Shown here piece by piece: positions 37,617 through 47,713 of a DNA stretch of 48,263 bases. Made by a program: the position numbers and the translations under genes. How positions within the stretch are numbered: position 1 is the stretch's first letter; every line of letters starts with the position of its first letter. The stretch comes from an uncultured Granulosicoccaceae bacterium (GTDB lineage Bacteria; Pseudomonadota; Gammaproteobacteria; Granulosicoccales; Granulosicoccaceae), in contig CALISD010000078.1 of NCBI GenBank assembly GCA_938041955.1, positions 1-48,263 on the forward strand, written 5' to 3'. The notes under the pieces are model-generated. The model had not been told where the DNA came from. It was given only the letters and a program-made list of their open reading frames with translations, and did no database searches.

Positions 37617-39077
37617 TTAATCAAGCCGATAATTAGGTGGTTCTTTTGTTATTTGCACATCGTGAACATGGCTTTCACGCATACCCGCATTACTGACTTT
37701 AACGAAGCAGGAATCAGTTTGCATAGCGTCTATATTTTCACAACCGCAGTAACCCATGCCGGATCGCAACCCCCCAATCAGCTGATGCAATACAGCACTT
37801 AATGGTCCTTTGTAAGGCACTCTGCCTTCTATACCTTCCGGCACCAGCTTGCGTGATGATTCTTCGTTGTCTTGAAAGTAGCGATCACTTGAGCCTTGCT
37901 GCATAGCGCCGACAGACCCCATACCACGATAGGACTTATAAGACCTGCCTTGATAAAGTTCCACTTCCCCCGGCGCTTCTTCCGTTCCCGCCAACAAGCC
38001 GCCCACCATGACTGTTGAAGCGCCTGCTGCAATTGCTTTGACTATATCGCCAGAGAACCGAATACCGCCATCGGCAATCACTGGCACACCGGATTGCTTA
38101 ACTGCCTGTGCGACATTATCGATTGCAGTAATTTGCGGAACCCCGACACCGGCAACAATCCTGGTGGTGCAAATAGAGCCCGGGCCAATGCCTACTTTTA
38201 ATCCGTTCGCACCGGCTGCAACCAACGCCTCTGCCGCAGCGGCCGTTGCTATGTTGCCTGCGATCAACTGTAGATCGGGGAATCGCTTGCGGGTTTTTCT
38301 TACCCGTTCGAGAACACTCTCTGCATGACCGTGCGCAGTGTCGACAATTAATACATCAACCCCTGCATCTACCAGCGCTTGTGTTCTGTCATCTGCATCA
38401 GCGCCTACTCCAATGGCGGCACCTGCTATTAATCGTTCAGCGGAGTCTTTACACGACACCGGATAATGGCGAGCGCTTCTTATGTCCTTTACTGTGATCA
38501 TACCTTTGAGTTCAAAGGAGTCATTAATCACCAGGACTTTTTCAATTCGATTTTGATGCAGCTTGCCAAGCACTTCATCACGCGGTGCATCAACCTTTAC
38601 GGTAATAAGCTTTTCTCGCGGCGTCATGATGCTTGCGACAGGCTCGTCTTCACGGGTTTCAAAACGGATATCGCGCTTGGTAACAATTCCGACCAGGCCA
38701 CTGCTATCCACCACTGGCAATCCGGATATGCCGTGCTTCGCGGTAAGCTCCCGCACTTCGCGGATGGTCGTGTCAGGGGTGATAGTTATGGGCTCCAGCA
38801 CCACACCGCTTTCGAATCTCTTTACCCGACGCACTTCAGCCGCCTGGGCGTCGATCGACATATTCTTGTGAATAATGCCAATACCACCTTCCTGCGCCAT
38901 AGCGATAGCCAAACGTGAATCAGTGACTGTATCCATTGCCGCAGACAACAGCGGGATATTCAGCGAGATTTCATGGGTCAGGCGGGTGTGTAATTTGACT
39001 TGATTGGGTAAAACAAGCGAGTGCGCGGGTTGCAACAAAACGTCATCAAACGTGAGTGCTTCCTGAACGATGTTCAT
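37617..39077 (-). CDS. guaB: IMP dehydrogenase
   Basis: NAD-dependent oxidation of IMP to XMP, the first step to guanine nucleotides. The 486-residue protein has the barrel interrupted by two CBS domains (about 90-205, [11 protein letters not shown] and [13 protein letters not shown]). The catalytic loop [13 protein letters not shown] holds Cys303. The flap [16 protein letters not shown] is near the C-terminus. It is the first gene of a guaBA pair. An extended -10-like TGGTATGAT on the minus strand near 39119-39127 is a possible promoter. Confidence 0.97.
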   Translation of the reverse strand: MNIVQEALTFDDVLLQPAHSLVLPNQVKLHTRLTHEISLNIPLLSAAMDTVTDSRLAIAMAQEGGIGIIHKNMSIDAQAAEVRRVKRFESGVVLEPITITPDTTIREVRELTAKHGISGLPVVDSSGLVGIVTKRDIRFETREDEPVASIMTPREKLITVKVDAPRDEVLGKLHQNRIEKVLVINDSFELKGMITVKDIRSARHYPVSCKDSAERLIAGAAIGVGADADDRTQALVDAGVDVLIVDTAHGHAESVLERVRKTRKRFPDLQLIAGNIATAAAAEALVAAGANGLKVGIGPGSICTTRIVAGVGVPQITAIDNVAQAVKQSGVPVIADGGIRFSGDIVKAIAAGASTVMVGGLLAGTEEAPGEVELYQGRSYKSYRGMGSVGAMQQGSSDRYFQDNEESSRKLVPEGIEGRVPYKGPLSAVLHQLIGGLRSGMGYCGCENIDAMQTDSCFVKVSNAGMRESHVHDVQITKEPPNYRLD

Positions 39078-39189
39078 AGTGGGATGCCCGGTGGGAAAGT
39101 TTATCGACCGTGCGCCCCATCATACCAGTGTTTGACCCACACGCGTTTAATTGATTAACTGCTCTATTAACTCCCGCCGGAAGCTGTAG

Positions 39190-40548
39190 ATGGAACAAAT
39201 CCCGCTGACACTCGACAACGTCTATACCGTCAGTGACCTGAACTCAGAGGTAAAGTGGCTACTCGATACCCAGTTTGGCAGCCTGTGGGTAGAAGGTGAG
39301 ATATCAAATCTGATGCGCGCCCGCACCGGCCACATGTACTTCTCTTTGAAAGACAGTCGCTCGCAACTGCGCTGCGCCATGTTTCGCAACGACAATCGAC
39401 GTGTCCAGTTCACCCCGGCAGACGGTCAAAAGATTCTGGTTCGTGGTCGATTAGGCATCTACGAACAGCGTGGTGACTACCAAATGGTGGTCGACCGGAT
39501 GACAGAAATAGGGGTCGGCGCGCTGCAGCAGAAGTTCGAAGAGACAAAAAGACGCCTTCATGCGGAGGGGTTATTTGATGAAAACAGCAAGCAGCCACTA
39601 CCTGACTTTCCGAAACGCATCGGGCTGATCACCTCACCTACCGGCGCCGCCCTTCAAGATGCTCTCAATGTCTTGCGGCGGCGCTATCGTTGTGCTGAGC
39701 TGATTGTCTACCCGGTGACGGTGCAAGGCGAGCAAGCCGTGCCCTCTATTGTAAAGATGCTCGGCATTGCCAATCGTCGCGCTGAGTGCGATGTATTAAT
39801 GTTAATGCGCGGCGGCGGATCACTTGAAGATCTATGGGCTTTTAATGAAGAAGCCGTGGCGCGTGCAATCTACGCGTCAAAGCTGCCGATCATTTGTGGT
39901 GTCGGGCACGAAGTGGATTACAGCATTGCCGATCTCGTCGCCGATGTTCGAGCCCCGACGCCGTCTGCCGCTGCGGAGATGGTCAGCCCTGACCAATCCA
40001 AGCTGCAGCTTGCGGTTGCCAACATGCAGCGTCGCTTATCGCGTGCTGTCATGCAAAGCAGCGAGGAACATACCGCCTACCTGCGAAAACTGGCGCGAAG
40101 ACTCGATAACCACCATCCGAGCCAGCGACTGCGCCAGCGGGCACAGCGTTGTGATGAACTGGATATGCGGCTGCAACGTGCGGCTCAGCTGTCGGTATCG
40201 AAAGCCAACTCAGCACTAGGTCACCTGCAGCACAGGCTTCGCAATATCTCACCACAGCGGGAGTTGAGCAGAAGGGCAGATAAAATCAATCTCTGCCACA
40301 GCCGTTTGCTACAGGCCTTCAACGCACAATTCACTGCAGCCAAGGTGCGGCTGGCAAGCGATGTTCGCGCATTGGATACTGTTAGCCCGCTAAACACCCT
40401 GGCGCGCGGCTATGCCATTGTGCAGAGTCCGGAAGGCGAGGTCATCACCAACGCCACACAGGTATCGTCTGACCAGCAGATTGAGGTGCGAATTGCCCGC
40501 GGGACTCTGGGTGCGACCGTCCATCGAGTCGACCCGGCACCCGATTAG
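39190..40548 (+). CDS. xseA: Exodeoxyribonuclease VII large subunit
   Basis: Large subunit of exonuclease VII, which degrades single-stranded DNA from both ends. The 452-residue protein has an N-terminal OB-fold (TVSDLNSEVKWLL, LWVEGEISNL), the catalytic core with GLITSPTGAALQD and VLMLMRGGGSLEDLWAFNEE, and a long coiled-coil region (about 270-400). RGYAIVQ is near the C-terminus. It is divergent from guaB. The small subunit xseB is not in the window. Confidence 0.96.
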   Translation: MEQIPLTLDNVYTVSDLNSEVKWLLDTQFGSLWVEGEISNLMRARTGHMYFSLKDSRSQLRCAMFRNDNRRVQFTPADGQKILVRGRLGIYEQRGDYQMVVDRMTEIGVGALQQKFEETKRRLHAEGLFDENSKQPLPDFPKRIGLITSPTGAALQDALNVLRRRYRCAELIVYPVTVQGEQAVPSIVKMLGIANRRAECDVLMLMRGGGSLEDLWAFNEEAVARAIYASKLPIICGVGHEVDYSIADLVADVRAPTPSAAAEMVSPDQSKLQLAVANMQRRLSRAVMQSSEEHTAYLRKLARRLDNHHPSQRLRQRAQRCDELDMRLQRAAQLSVSKANSALGHLQHRLRNISPQRELSRRADKINLCHSRLLQAFNAQFTAAKVRLASDVRALDTVSPLNTLARGYAIVQSPEGEVITNATQVSSDQQIEVRIARGTLGATVHRVDPAPD

Positions 40549-40635
40549 GCACCTGCCAAATCAGCCAGGAACCGGTGAGGCCGGGCACTTTCGAATCCGC
40601 CGGAAAAACTGCCAAAAAATGCCAGGAAGCGCTTA

Positions 40636-40655
40636 ATTCACCAAGATTCACCAAG
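40636..40655. repeat. Tandem 10-bp direct repeat upstream of dksA
   Basis: ATTCACCAAG occurs twice in direct succession (40636-40645 and 40646-40655), about 160 bp before dksA, in a 263-bp gap that must hold its promoter. A possible binding site, or chance. Confidence 0.35.
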
Positions 40656-40811
40656 GAATTAGTCCACATTTTCAGCATGTTTTTTGAAAAATACTAATCC
40701 ACAGAATGGCTTAGAGCTGCCCGACCGGTCACAGAACACTTTTATTAAATTTGCCAACAAAGCTTTAATCTGGTAAAAACGGCCGGCTTCAGGAATGTAC
40801 AAGGCGTAGAT

Positions 40812-41498
40812 ATGGCTGCGAAAAAGAAAACCGCAAAGGCAACAGACACAGACGTAACAACAGCTACAAAAACAGCCCCAGCAAAAAAAGCGACGGCAAA
40901 GAAAAAAAAGGTCGCGGCCAAGAAGACTGCCGCTAAGAAAGCAACTACAGCGAAGACCGTGACAAAAGCCAAGGAAACAGAGACAGTGACAGCCGAAATA
41001 CCTGCGACCACCAAAGTCGCCGCCAAAAAGGCCGTCGCCAAAAAAGCACCAGCCAAAAAAGCTGCTGCCCGTAAATCACCAGCTGATGGTCAGTTCAAAA
41101 CTTTTGAGCCCTATAAGGTCGCAAAAGGCGAGGACTACATGAGCCCCGAGCAGATGGAGCACTTCCGTGCGATCCTGACAGATTGGAAAATCTCGCTGAT
41201 GCAGGAGGTTGACCGCACTGTAGGCCACATGAAAAGTGATGCCACCAACTTTCCCGACCCGAATGACCGGGCAACCCAGGAGGAAGAGTTCAGCCTCGAG
41301 CTACGAACTCGCGACCGCGAACGCAAACTGATCAAAAAGATCGATGAGTCGATTACCAAGCTTGATGAAGACGAGTACGGATTCTGTGATGGTTGCGGGG
41401 TTGAGATTGGTATTCGACGGCTAGAGGCCCGCCCTACTGCCAACATGTGCATTGAATGTAAAACGCTGGAAGAGATTCGCGAAAAGCAAATCGCCTGA
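40812..41498 (+). CDS. dksA: DksA with long Lys/Ala-rich N-terminal extension
   Basis: RNA polymerase secondary-channel factor that works with ppGpp in the stringent response. The C-terminal part (from about residue 97) is standard DksA: a coiled coil with DPNDRAT (Asp149 and Asp152 at the tip) and a C4 zinc finger at Cys192, 195, 213 and 216. The first 92 residues are an added low-complexity tail of KK, AKK and PAKK repeats like histone H1 tails. E. coli DksA is 151 residues. AAGG lies about 7 nt before the ATG. A terminator and gluQRS follow. Confidence 0.94.
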   Translation: MAAKKKTAKATDTDVTTATKTAPAKKATAKKKKVAAKKTAAKKATTAKTVTKAKETETVTAEIPATTKVAAKKAVAKKAPAKKAAARKSPADGQFKTFEPYKVAKGEDYMSPEQMEHFRAILTDWKISLMQEVDRTVGHMKSDATNFPDPNDRATQEEEFSLELRTRDRERKLIKKIDESITKLDEDEYGFCDGCGVEIGIRRLEARPTANMCIECKTLEEIREKQIA

Positions 41499-41554
41499 TG
41501 CTTTGCACGGCTGATCGCCAGGCACTGCAAGCTGCGATCGCTATTCAACACCAG

Positions 41555-41586
41555 CGGCACACTTCCATAGTGTGCCGTTTTTGTTT
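41555..41586 (+). terminator. Rho-independent terminator of dksA
   Basis: CGGCACAC (41555-41562), loop TTCCATA, GTGTGCCG (41570-41577), then TTTTTGTTTT. A perfect 8-bp stem plus U-tract about 57 bp after the dksA stop. It separates dksA from gluQRS at least in part. Confidence 0.88.
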
Positions 41587-41624
41587 TGCCCGGGCGCGGG
41601 ATACCGGCCAACACTGTAAGTACT

Positions 41625-42503
41625 GTGAACAAAACCACTAGCGAACCCTACGTGGGTAGGTTTGCACCTTCACCTACAGGCCCATTGCATCTCGGATCAT
41701 TGGTCAGTGCTCTAGGCAGCTGGGCAGATGCAAAACACCATAATGGTAAATGGATTGTTCGAATAGAAGATATTGATCCGGCACGCGAGTCACCAGCGGC
41801 AACCCGACAAATTCTCGATAGCCTTAGTGCACATCATCTGCATGCAGATAATGCTGTCAGCTATCAACACTCGCACTCGCTCCATTACGACCTGGCACTC
41901 AACACGCTACGCGAGCAAGGACGACTCTTCGCCTGTACCTGCACTAGAAAACACCTGCGCGCGCTAGGTGGTTCCAGTTACCCGGGAACTTGCCGGGAAC
42001 AGCAGCATCCGGAAGAAGACAAAGCCTTACGAGTGCGGATTGATGAGGAAACTATCCAATTTACCGACCTTGTCTGCGGCGTGTCGTGTGAAGACGTCAG
42101 TCGTTCGGTCGGTGATTTTATCGTCAGACGACGCGGGCCGCTGTATGCCTACCAGCTGGCAGTCGTGGTCGATGACGCCCGGCAGCAAGTCACACATGTG
42201 GTGAGAGGTGCTGATCTTCTGGACAACACTGCCAGGCAGATTGCGCTGCAGCGCCTGCTGCACTACCCCACGCCCGCGTACCTCCATTTACCCCTGGTGA
42301 AAGACGCAGAGGGGCGCAAATTGAGCAAACAAACAGGCGCTGAGCCACTGGACAACACCAGCGCATTAAGCAACCTGAGAGCCGCCTGGGGTCTTCTCGG
42401 CCAATCCTGCCCGCCAAAATCGCTAAACCCCTCCTGCGAGGCCTTTCTGACGCACTGCAGGGTGCACTGGAGCCGAGCCCGAATACCGACTTCAAACCAT
42501 TGA
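41625..42503 (+). CDS. gluQRS: Glutamyl-Q tRNA(Asp) synthetase
   Basis: Attaches glutamate to queuosine in tRNA-Asp. The 292-residue protein is a truncated GluRS lacking the anticodon-binding domain. FAPSPTGPLHLGSL is the HIGH-type motif and GRKLSKQ the KMSKS-type motif. A zinc site is formed by CTCTRKHL and YPGTC. The GTG at 41625 is preferred because family proteins begin shortly before the YVGRFAPSPTG strand; a TTG 39 nt upstream lies in the terminator. It follows dksA, a conserved order. Confidence 0.93.
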   Translation: MNKTTSEPYVGRFAPSPTGPLHLGSLVSALGSWADAKHHNGKWIVRIEDIDPARESPAATRQILDSLSAHHLHADNAVSYQHSHSLHYDLALNTLREQGRLFACTCTRKHLRALGGSSYPGTCREQQHPEEDKALRVRIDEETIQFTDLVCGVSCEDVSRSVGDFIVRRRGPLYAYQLAVVVDDARQQVTHVVRGADLLDNTARQIALQRLLHYPTPAYLHLPLVKDAEGRKLSKQTGAEPLDNTSALSNLRAAWGLLGQSCPPKSLNPSCEAFLTHCRVHWSRARIPTSNH

Positions 42504-42527
42504 TTTAATTAAAATATATAGTATACA
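42500..42527 (+). promoter_or_regulatory. Possible promoter of acs
   Basis: TTGATT (42500-42505) and TATACA (42522-42527) are 16 bp apart in an AT-rich stretch at the end of gluQRS. This fits a sigma-70 promoter about 150 bp before acs. A visual match only. Confidence 0.3.
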
Positions 42528-42676
42528 AACCGCTGAATACAAGAGCATCACTAGCAGCTTATTCAAGCCCCTGTCCAATACGAACGAAGTGCAATTTTCA
42601 GCAGCAAAAGTATTGACCCGGGTAAGCCATCGCCCTATCGTTCACCCATCGGCGAAAGCCACCGGAGAAAAGACGA

Positions 42677-44644
42677 GTGTCTGAAACAAAAACCTACCCC
42701 ATTATTCCCGATGCAGCGAGCAACACGTGGATTACGAACGATCAGTACAAAGAGATGTACGAGCGCTCAATTCACTCGCCTGACGAGTTCTGGGCGGAAC
42801 AGGCCAACGAGTTTATCGATTGGTTTACCCCGTGGGATACCGTACAGGAAGTCGATTTCAACAAAGCTGATATCAAATGGTTTGAAGGGGCAAAACTGAA
42901 TGTCGCACACAATTGCCTTGATCGACACCTGGAAACTCGTGGCGATCAGGTTGCGATCATTTGGGAATCGGACGATCCGAATGAACACCGAAAGATTACC
43001 TATAAGGAACTGCACGCTGAAGTCTGTCAGTTTGCCAGCGCACTAAAGGGCCTGGGTGTCGCCAAAGGTGATCGAATATGCATCTATATGCCCATGATTC
43101 CGGAAGCGGCTGTAGCGATGCTCGCGTGTACCAGAATCGGCGCAATTCACTCCGTTGTCTTCGGTGGTTTCTCACCTGATGCATTGCGTGACCGTATCAA
43201 CGATTCAAAATGCAGCATTGTTATCACTGCCGATCAAGGTTTACGCGGCGGCAAAAAGGTACCACTCAAAGCCAATGCCGACAAAGCCTGTGAAGACACC
43301 CCAAGCGTTCGTAAAGTGGTTGTGGTTAAACACGGCGGTGAGCCGACAGGCTGGAACGACGGTCGTGACGTGTGGTATCACGAGCTCGTCGAAGCCGGAT
43401 CAACCAGTTGCCCTGCCGAGGAAATGGATGCAGAAGATCCACTCTTCATTCTCTACACATCTGGCTCAACCGGTAAGCCCAAAGGTGTACAGCACACCAC
43501 CGGTGGATACATCCTTTACGCTGCAATGACACACAAGTACGTGTTTGATTACCACGATGGTGACGTCTACTGGTGTACAGCAGATGTGGGCTGGGTAACC
43601 GGACACTCGTATATTGTTTACGGTCCGCTTGCCAACGGCGCCACTACGTTAATGTTTGAAGGCATACCCACCTATCCTGACGCGGGTAGATTCTGGGAAG
43701 TCATCGACAAACATCAGGTCAACACGTTCTACACAGCACCTACAGCGCTGCGTGCGTTGATGTCACAGGGCGATGAGCTGGTTAAAAAACATTCTCGCAG
43801 CAGCTTAAGATTACTTGGCTCTGTAGGCGAACCCATCAACCCTGAGGCGTGGGAGTGGTACTACAAAACGGTCGGTGACGAACGCTGCCCTATTGTTGAT
43901 ACCTGGTGGCAAACTGAAACCGGTGGAATACTAATTACCCCACTACCCGGTGCCACTGCATTAAAGCCCGGTTCCGCAACGCGACCATTCTTTGGTGTGC
44001 AACCCGCCCTGGTAGATGAGGAAGGTAAGCTGATAGATACTCAGTCCGCTGACGGCAGCAACATCGCCGCAAGCGGGAACCTGGTGATCACCCATTCATG
44101 GCCCGGCCAGATGCGCACCCTGTACGGTGATCATGAGCGTTTTCACGAAACCTACTTCTCGATGTATCCCGGCCACTACTTCACCGGTGACGGCGCGCGC
44201 ATAGACGAGGACGGATACTGGTGGATCACAGGCCGTGTAGATGACGTGATCAACGTCTCCGGGCACCGAATGGGCACCGCAGAAGTCGAGAGCGCCCTTG
44301 TGCTGCACGAACAGGTCGCAGAGGCCGCTGTAGTGGGCTACCCGCACGATATCAAGGGCCAGGGCATCTACGCCTATGTCACGTTGATGGTCGGCACAGA
44401 ACCCACAGAAGAGCTGCGCAAGGAGCTTGTACAACACGTACGGAAGGAAATTGGCCCAATCGCCAGCCCGGATGTAATCCAGTGGGCACCCGGCCTGCCG
44501 AAGACCCGTTCAGGGAAAATTATGCGTCGTATTCTCAGAAAGATTGCTGAGAACGAAGTTGACAGCCTGGGAGACACATCAACCCTTGCTGATCCTGGCG
44601 TGGTTGATGATCTGGTCGAAAATCGGGCCGCTAAACAAACTTAA
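42677..44644 (+). CDS. acs: Acetyl-CoA synthetase
   Basis: AMP-forming synthetase that activates acetate to acetyl-CoA. The 655-residue length fits. Motifs are [14 protein letters not shown] (P-loop-like), [10 protein letters not shown], and [16 protein letters not shown] (hinge). [13 protein letters not shown] is near the C-terminus, with the lysine that is acetylated by Pat-type enzymes in homologues. The GTG at 42677 has GGAG about 9 nt before it. A long hairpin follows the stop. Confidence 0.97.
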   Translation: MSETKTYPIIPDAASNTWITNDQYKEMYERSIHSPDEFWAEQANEFIDWFTPWDTVQEVDFNKADIKWFEGAKLNVAHNCLDRHLETRGDQVAIIWESDDPNEHRKITYKELHAEVCQFASALKGLGVAKGDRICIYMPMIPEAAVAMLACTRIGAIHSVVFGGFSPDALRDRINDSKCSIVITADQGLRGGKKVPLKANADKACEDTPSVRKVVVVKHGGEPTGWNDGRDVWYHELVEAGSTSCPAEEMDAEDPLFILYTSGSTGKPKGVQHTTGGYILYAAMTHKYVFDYHDGDVYWCTADVGWVTGHSYIVYGPLANGATTLMFEGIPTYPDAGRFWEVIDKHQVNTFYTAPTALRALMSQGDELVKKHSRSSLRLLGSVGEPINPEAWEWYYKTVGDERCPIVDTWWQTETGGILITPLPGATALKPGSATRPFFGVQPALVDEEGKLIDTQSADGSNIAASGNLVITHSWPGQMRTLYGDHERFHETYFSMYPGHYFTGDGARIDEDGYWWITGRVDDVINVSGHRMGTAEVESALVLHEQVAEAAVVGYPHDIKGQGIYAYVTLMVGTEPTEELRKELVQHVRKEIGPIASPDVIQWAPGLPKTRSGKIMRRILRKIAENEVDSLGDTSTLADPGVVDDLVENRAAKQT

Positions 44645-44662
44645 CCGGCGGCTACGTTCCCG

Positions 44663-44691
44663 TTCCGGTCTGTGCTTGGCGCAGACCGGAA
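44663..44691. terminator. Strong hairpin after acs
   Basis: TTCCGGTCTG (44663-44672) pairs perfectly with CAGACCGGAA (44682-44691), extendable to 13 pairs with a TTG loop. It is 19 bp past the acs stop and between convergent genes. No U-tract follows on either strand, so termination may need Rho, or the stem may protect the RNA 3' end. Confidence 0.6.
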
Positions 44692-44734
44692 TACTGCTCT
44701 ACATTATTCGGTTGTTGTGATCGAGCATTGACGA

Positions 44735-46114
44735 TCATTTTTTATAATCTAAGCCGAGCGCATTTTGCGCAGTTGCGTCCCCCTGATCAGCTGCTTTTCG
44801 ATACCACTCTTCTGCTACGGCCTTATTTCGAGCCACACCAATACCAAGACTGAGCTATGCTTCAGCGTAGTCCTGATCAGCAGCCTTGCGGAACCATTTA
44901 ATCGCAGCCGTATCATTGTAATTTACGCCACGACCTCTCGCATACATATAACCAAGATTCACCTGCGCCGCCGCCCATCCTTGATCAGCAGACTTTTGAA
45001 ACCACTCTACTGCAAGCTGGTAACTCCTGGGTACACCGCGACCATCTCTATATAAAACACCAAGATTGTTCTGTGCCGCCGCGCTTCCCTGATCAGCAGC
45101 CTTTTGAAACCAGAGAGCAGCCTGCGTGACACTCTGATCCACTCCACGACCATCTCTGTACACTACACCAAGATAGTTCCATGCAAGCGCTTCACCCTGC
45201 TCTGCAGCCTTTCGGTACCACGTAATAGCGTGTGTATCACTCTGCTCCACACCGTGACCTCTCCAGTACATAACACCAAGATTGTACTGAGCTACTGCAT
45301 CTCCTTGCTCAGCCGACATGCGATAAAACTCAACAGCCCGACTGCTACTCTGCGCTACGCCGCGGCCGTGATAGTACATAGAACCAAGATTGCGTTGAGC
45401 TACTGCATCTCGTTGATCGGCGGCTTTTCGAAATCACCCTACCGCCTGTGCATCACTATGATCGACTAGGATGCCATCTCTATAAATAGCTCCGAGGCTG
45501 TTTTGCGCAAGCATATCGCCTTGATCGGCAGCCTTTCGATACCACTCGACAGCCAGTGAGTTACTCTGCCCAACTGCGCGGCCCGTTTTATACATATAGC
45601 CAAGAAAGTTTTGCGCCCCTGCGTGCCCTTGATTTGCTGCTAACTGAGACCACTCAAATGCAAATACATCACTCTGGGCTACACCACGGCCATCAAAATA
45701 CATCGCGCCAAGATTCCTCCGGGCTCCGGCATGTTTCTGCACAGCGGCCTTTCGAAACCACTCAACGGCCAGCGTGTCATTCCGCTCTACGCCTTTGCCA
45801 TTCACATACAATGTACCAAGACTGTTTTGCGCAGCCGCCACGCCCTGGTCGGCAGCTTTCTGGTACCACGCAAAAGCCAGCGCATAACTCTGTTTTACAG
45901 AGTGGCCTCTAAGGTACATAGAACCAGGGTTGTTCTGCGCGTTCCCGTTTCTCTGCTCGGCAGCTGCACGTAAAACCTCTACAGAAATAACAGGCGCTGC
46001 GCCTGGTATGGGGTTGTCGCTCGTCTCTCCACTATTTGCTTTCTCTGAACCAGCGGCTGCACATAAGACCGGACACTCAGCAAAACCAGAAACAAGATTG
46101 AAGAGTTCAATTGT
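44735..46114 (-). pseudogene. Sel1-like repeat protein, broken by in-frame stops
   Basis: Eleven or so tandem 36-residue Sel1 repeats (pattern AAxWYRKAADQGxAxAQNNLGxMYxxGRGV) run in a single frame. The frame is interrupted by a TGA at 45434-45436, where Trp of the WFRKAADQ motif is expected, and a TAG at 44855-44857, where Gln is expected, before a final TGA at 44735-44737. Upstream, a signal-peptide-like stretch (LFNLVSGF and on) reaches a TAG at 46115-46117 without a usable start codon; the first ATG is at 45919, inside a repeat. Sel1 proteins act as adaptors, often secreted. Decay without frameshift suggests recent loss. Confidence 0.82.
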
Positions 46115-46199
46115 CTATACACCCTGGAAATTGATACATCCGGCGTTAGACAAGTTCAGGACTATCCTAGCCATCACAATATCTCTCAGCCTGACGATA

Positions 46200-46412
46200 C
46201 TAATAATATTGAAGATAGTGCCAAATCAGGTACAAGACACTGCAAATAATCAGGCCGACACTCCACACACTCAACCACAATTGCTTACCTTTATTACCGG
46301 CATACAAAAGCACAAAGCCGATGATCAGCGCCAGAAATACAGTAGCGGCAAGCATACCCGGCGACGTCTCAGTCATTGGCAGCCCGGTGGCGGGATCAAT
46401 TTTATAACGCAT
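46200..46412 (-). CDS. Small membrane protein, 70 aa
   Basis: A 70-residue protein with two predicted helices (about 20-40, MLAATVFLALIIGFVLLYAG, and 46-66, LWLSVWSVGLIICSVLYL) joined by a short KGK loop. The N-terminal MRYKIDPATGLPM is polar. Composition is strongly that of a true inner membrane protein. The Shine-Dalgarno is weak. It lies 25 bp after msrB on the same strand and may share its transcript. I do not recognise the family. Confidence 0.7.
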   Translation of the reverse strand: MRYKIDPATGLPMTETSPGMLAATVFLALIIGFVLLYAGNKGKQLWLSVWSVGLIICSVLYLIWHYLQYY

Positions 46413-46437
46413 GATTAGACGACCAGTTAGCTAAACG

Positions 46438-46833
46438 CTATTCTTCCGACGATTCAAATTTCAGTGAAGCCGAGTTGATGCAGTAGCGCAGTCCAGTGGG
46501 TGCCGGGCCATCAGGGAAAACGTGACCCTGATGAGCATCACAGTGTTTACAGTGCACCTCCGTTCGCGTCATCCCCAGGCTTCCATCTCGTGTTTCACCA
46601 AGATTTTCCTTGTTTGCGACGTCATAAAAGCTGGGCCAGCCACTGCCTGAATCATACTTTGTATCTGAGTCGAACAAATGCGCACCGCACACTACGCACA
46701 GGTATTTACCAGCACTTTTATTGTCGTTCAGCTCACCACTGAATGGCGCTTCAGTACCGTGCCCTTGGGTGACGTTATACTGCATGTCAGTTAGTTTTCG
46801 ACGCAGTTCCTGATCATCTGGTTTATCTACCAT
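46438..46833 (-). CDS. msrB: Peptide methionine-R-sulfoxide reductase
   Basis: Repairs methionine-R-sulfoxide in proteins. The 131-residue cytoplasmic form has zinc cysteines 46/49 (CVVC) and 95/98 (CKHC) and catalytic Cys118 in RYCINSASL. SGSGWPSFY and HCDAHQGHVF are diagnostic. No signal peptide or MsrA fusion is seen. The initiating ATG at 46833 lies a few bases after an AGGAGAAA-type site. Confidence 0.95.
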   Translation of the reverse strand: MVDKPDDQELRRKLTDMQYNVTQGHGTEAPFSGELNDNKSAGKYLCVVCGAHLFDSDTKYDSGSGWPSFYDVANKENLGETRDGSLGMTRTEVHCKHCDAHQGHVFPDGPAPTGLRYCINSASLKFESSEE

Positions 46834-47045
46834 AGATTTCTCCTGAATTATTTTGCCTACACTGTCTCAGCAATGCCGCGCAGCGGATATTCTGAGTGAA
46901 ACACGGGTTATACTGCCTCAAAACCGACTAGATTGCTGTCTGCTGGCCGGCTGACGACCCACTAAATTATGGCCATTGGCACCAATGCTTGAGCCGGACA
47001 GGTCAAACCGAATCTGCACTTTCGAACTTTACAGAATTATCCGTT

Positions 47046-47675
47046 ATGAGTTCCTCTAAAAACAAAAAAAATTCGACGGACCGCAACGATTCCACCAGTA
47101 ACGATCCAGCAAGCGATGAGGAACTTGCTGACATCGACGACCCAGCAGAATTGTTTAGAAAAGCTGTTGGCGCTGTCAGCCCTGTCAGTGATGATAAAAT
47201 CGCACCCAGACGTGGATATGTAAAACCAAAGCCCCGACAGCTTGAAAAAGACGAGCGCGCGGTGATGTATGAAGCGATGCACGATGATCGTGACCCTGAC
47301 GAACTTGACCTTGGCGAGCACCTGTCATGGCGACGGGACGGTGTTCAAAATCGGGTAATGAAAAAGCTCCGTAACGGATATTATTCAGTACAGGATGAAG
47401 TGGATCTTCACGGCCTGAACGTGGCGCAGGCACGAGAGGCGCTGACAGAATTTGTTGCGCGGGTCATCGACAACAAACAAAGTTGCTGTGTGCGCATTAT
47501 TCACGGCAAGGGACGAAAAACAGCAACTGACTCTCCGGTGCTAAAACCGTTTGTGTCTTCATGGTTAAGGCAGCGCCGGCATGTCATGGCGTTCTGTTCG
47601 TGTAAGCCTGCCCATGGTGGAACAGGCGCTGTCTACGTTTTATTCAGCCAGGGAAAGACGCAACCACCAGCCTAA
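47046..47675 (+). CDS. Smr-domain protein
   Basis: A 209-residue protein with a C-terminal Smr domain (about 118-205): DLHGLN, then CCVRIIHGKGRKT, ending with AHGGTGAVYVLF. Smr domains act as DNA or RNA endonucleases; E. coli SmrA and SmrB are the closest type. The N-terminal part is charged and probably disordered (SSSKNKKNSTDRND and an acidic stretch). The ATG at 47046 starts the protein just before the basic segment; a TTG 57 nt upstream is less likely. The palindromic repeat array begins 38 bp after the stop. Confidence 0.9.
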   Translation: MSSSKNKKNSTDRNDSTSNDPASDEELADIDDPAELFRKAVGAVSPVSDDKIAPRRGYVKPKPRQLEKDERAVMYEAMHDDRDPDELDLGEHLSWRRDGVQNRVMKKLRNGYYSVQDEVDLHGLNVAQAREALTEFVARVIDNKQSCCVRIIHGKGRKTATDSPVLKPFVSSWLRQRRHVMAFCSCKPAHGGTGAVYVLFSQGKTQPPA

Positions 47676-47713
47676 TGCCTCACGGTTTCGGCTCAGGCGA
47701 CGACCCGCGCAGG

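Noticed and set aside
40745..41056. Minus-strand ORF, apparently hydrophobic
   Set aside because: It is the antisense of the Lys/Ala-rich dksA tail; the Phe/Val/Ala-rich composition is a by-product.
45930..46418. Plus-strand ORF of 162 aa
   Set aside because: Antisense to the Sel1 pseudogene start and the small membrane protein, both of which have better coding character.
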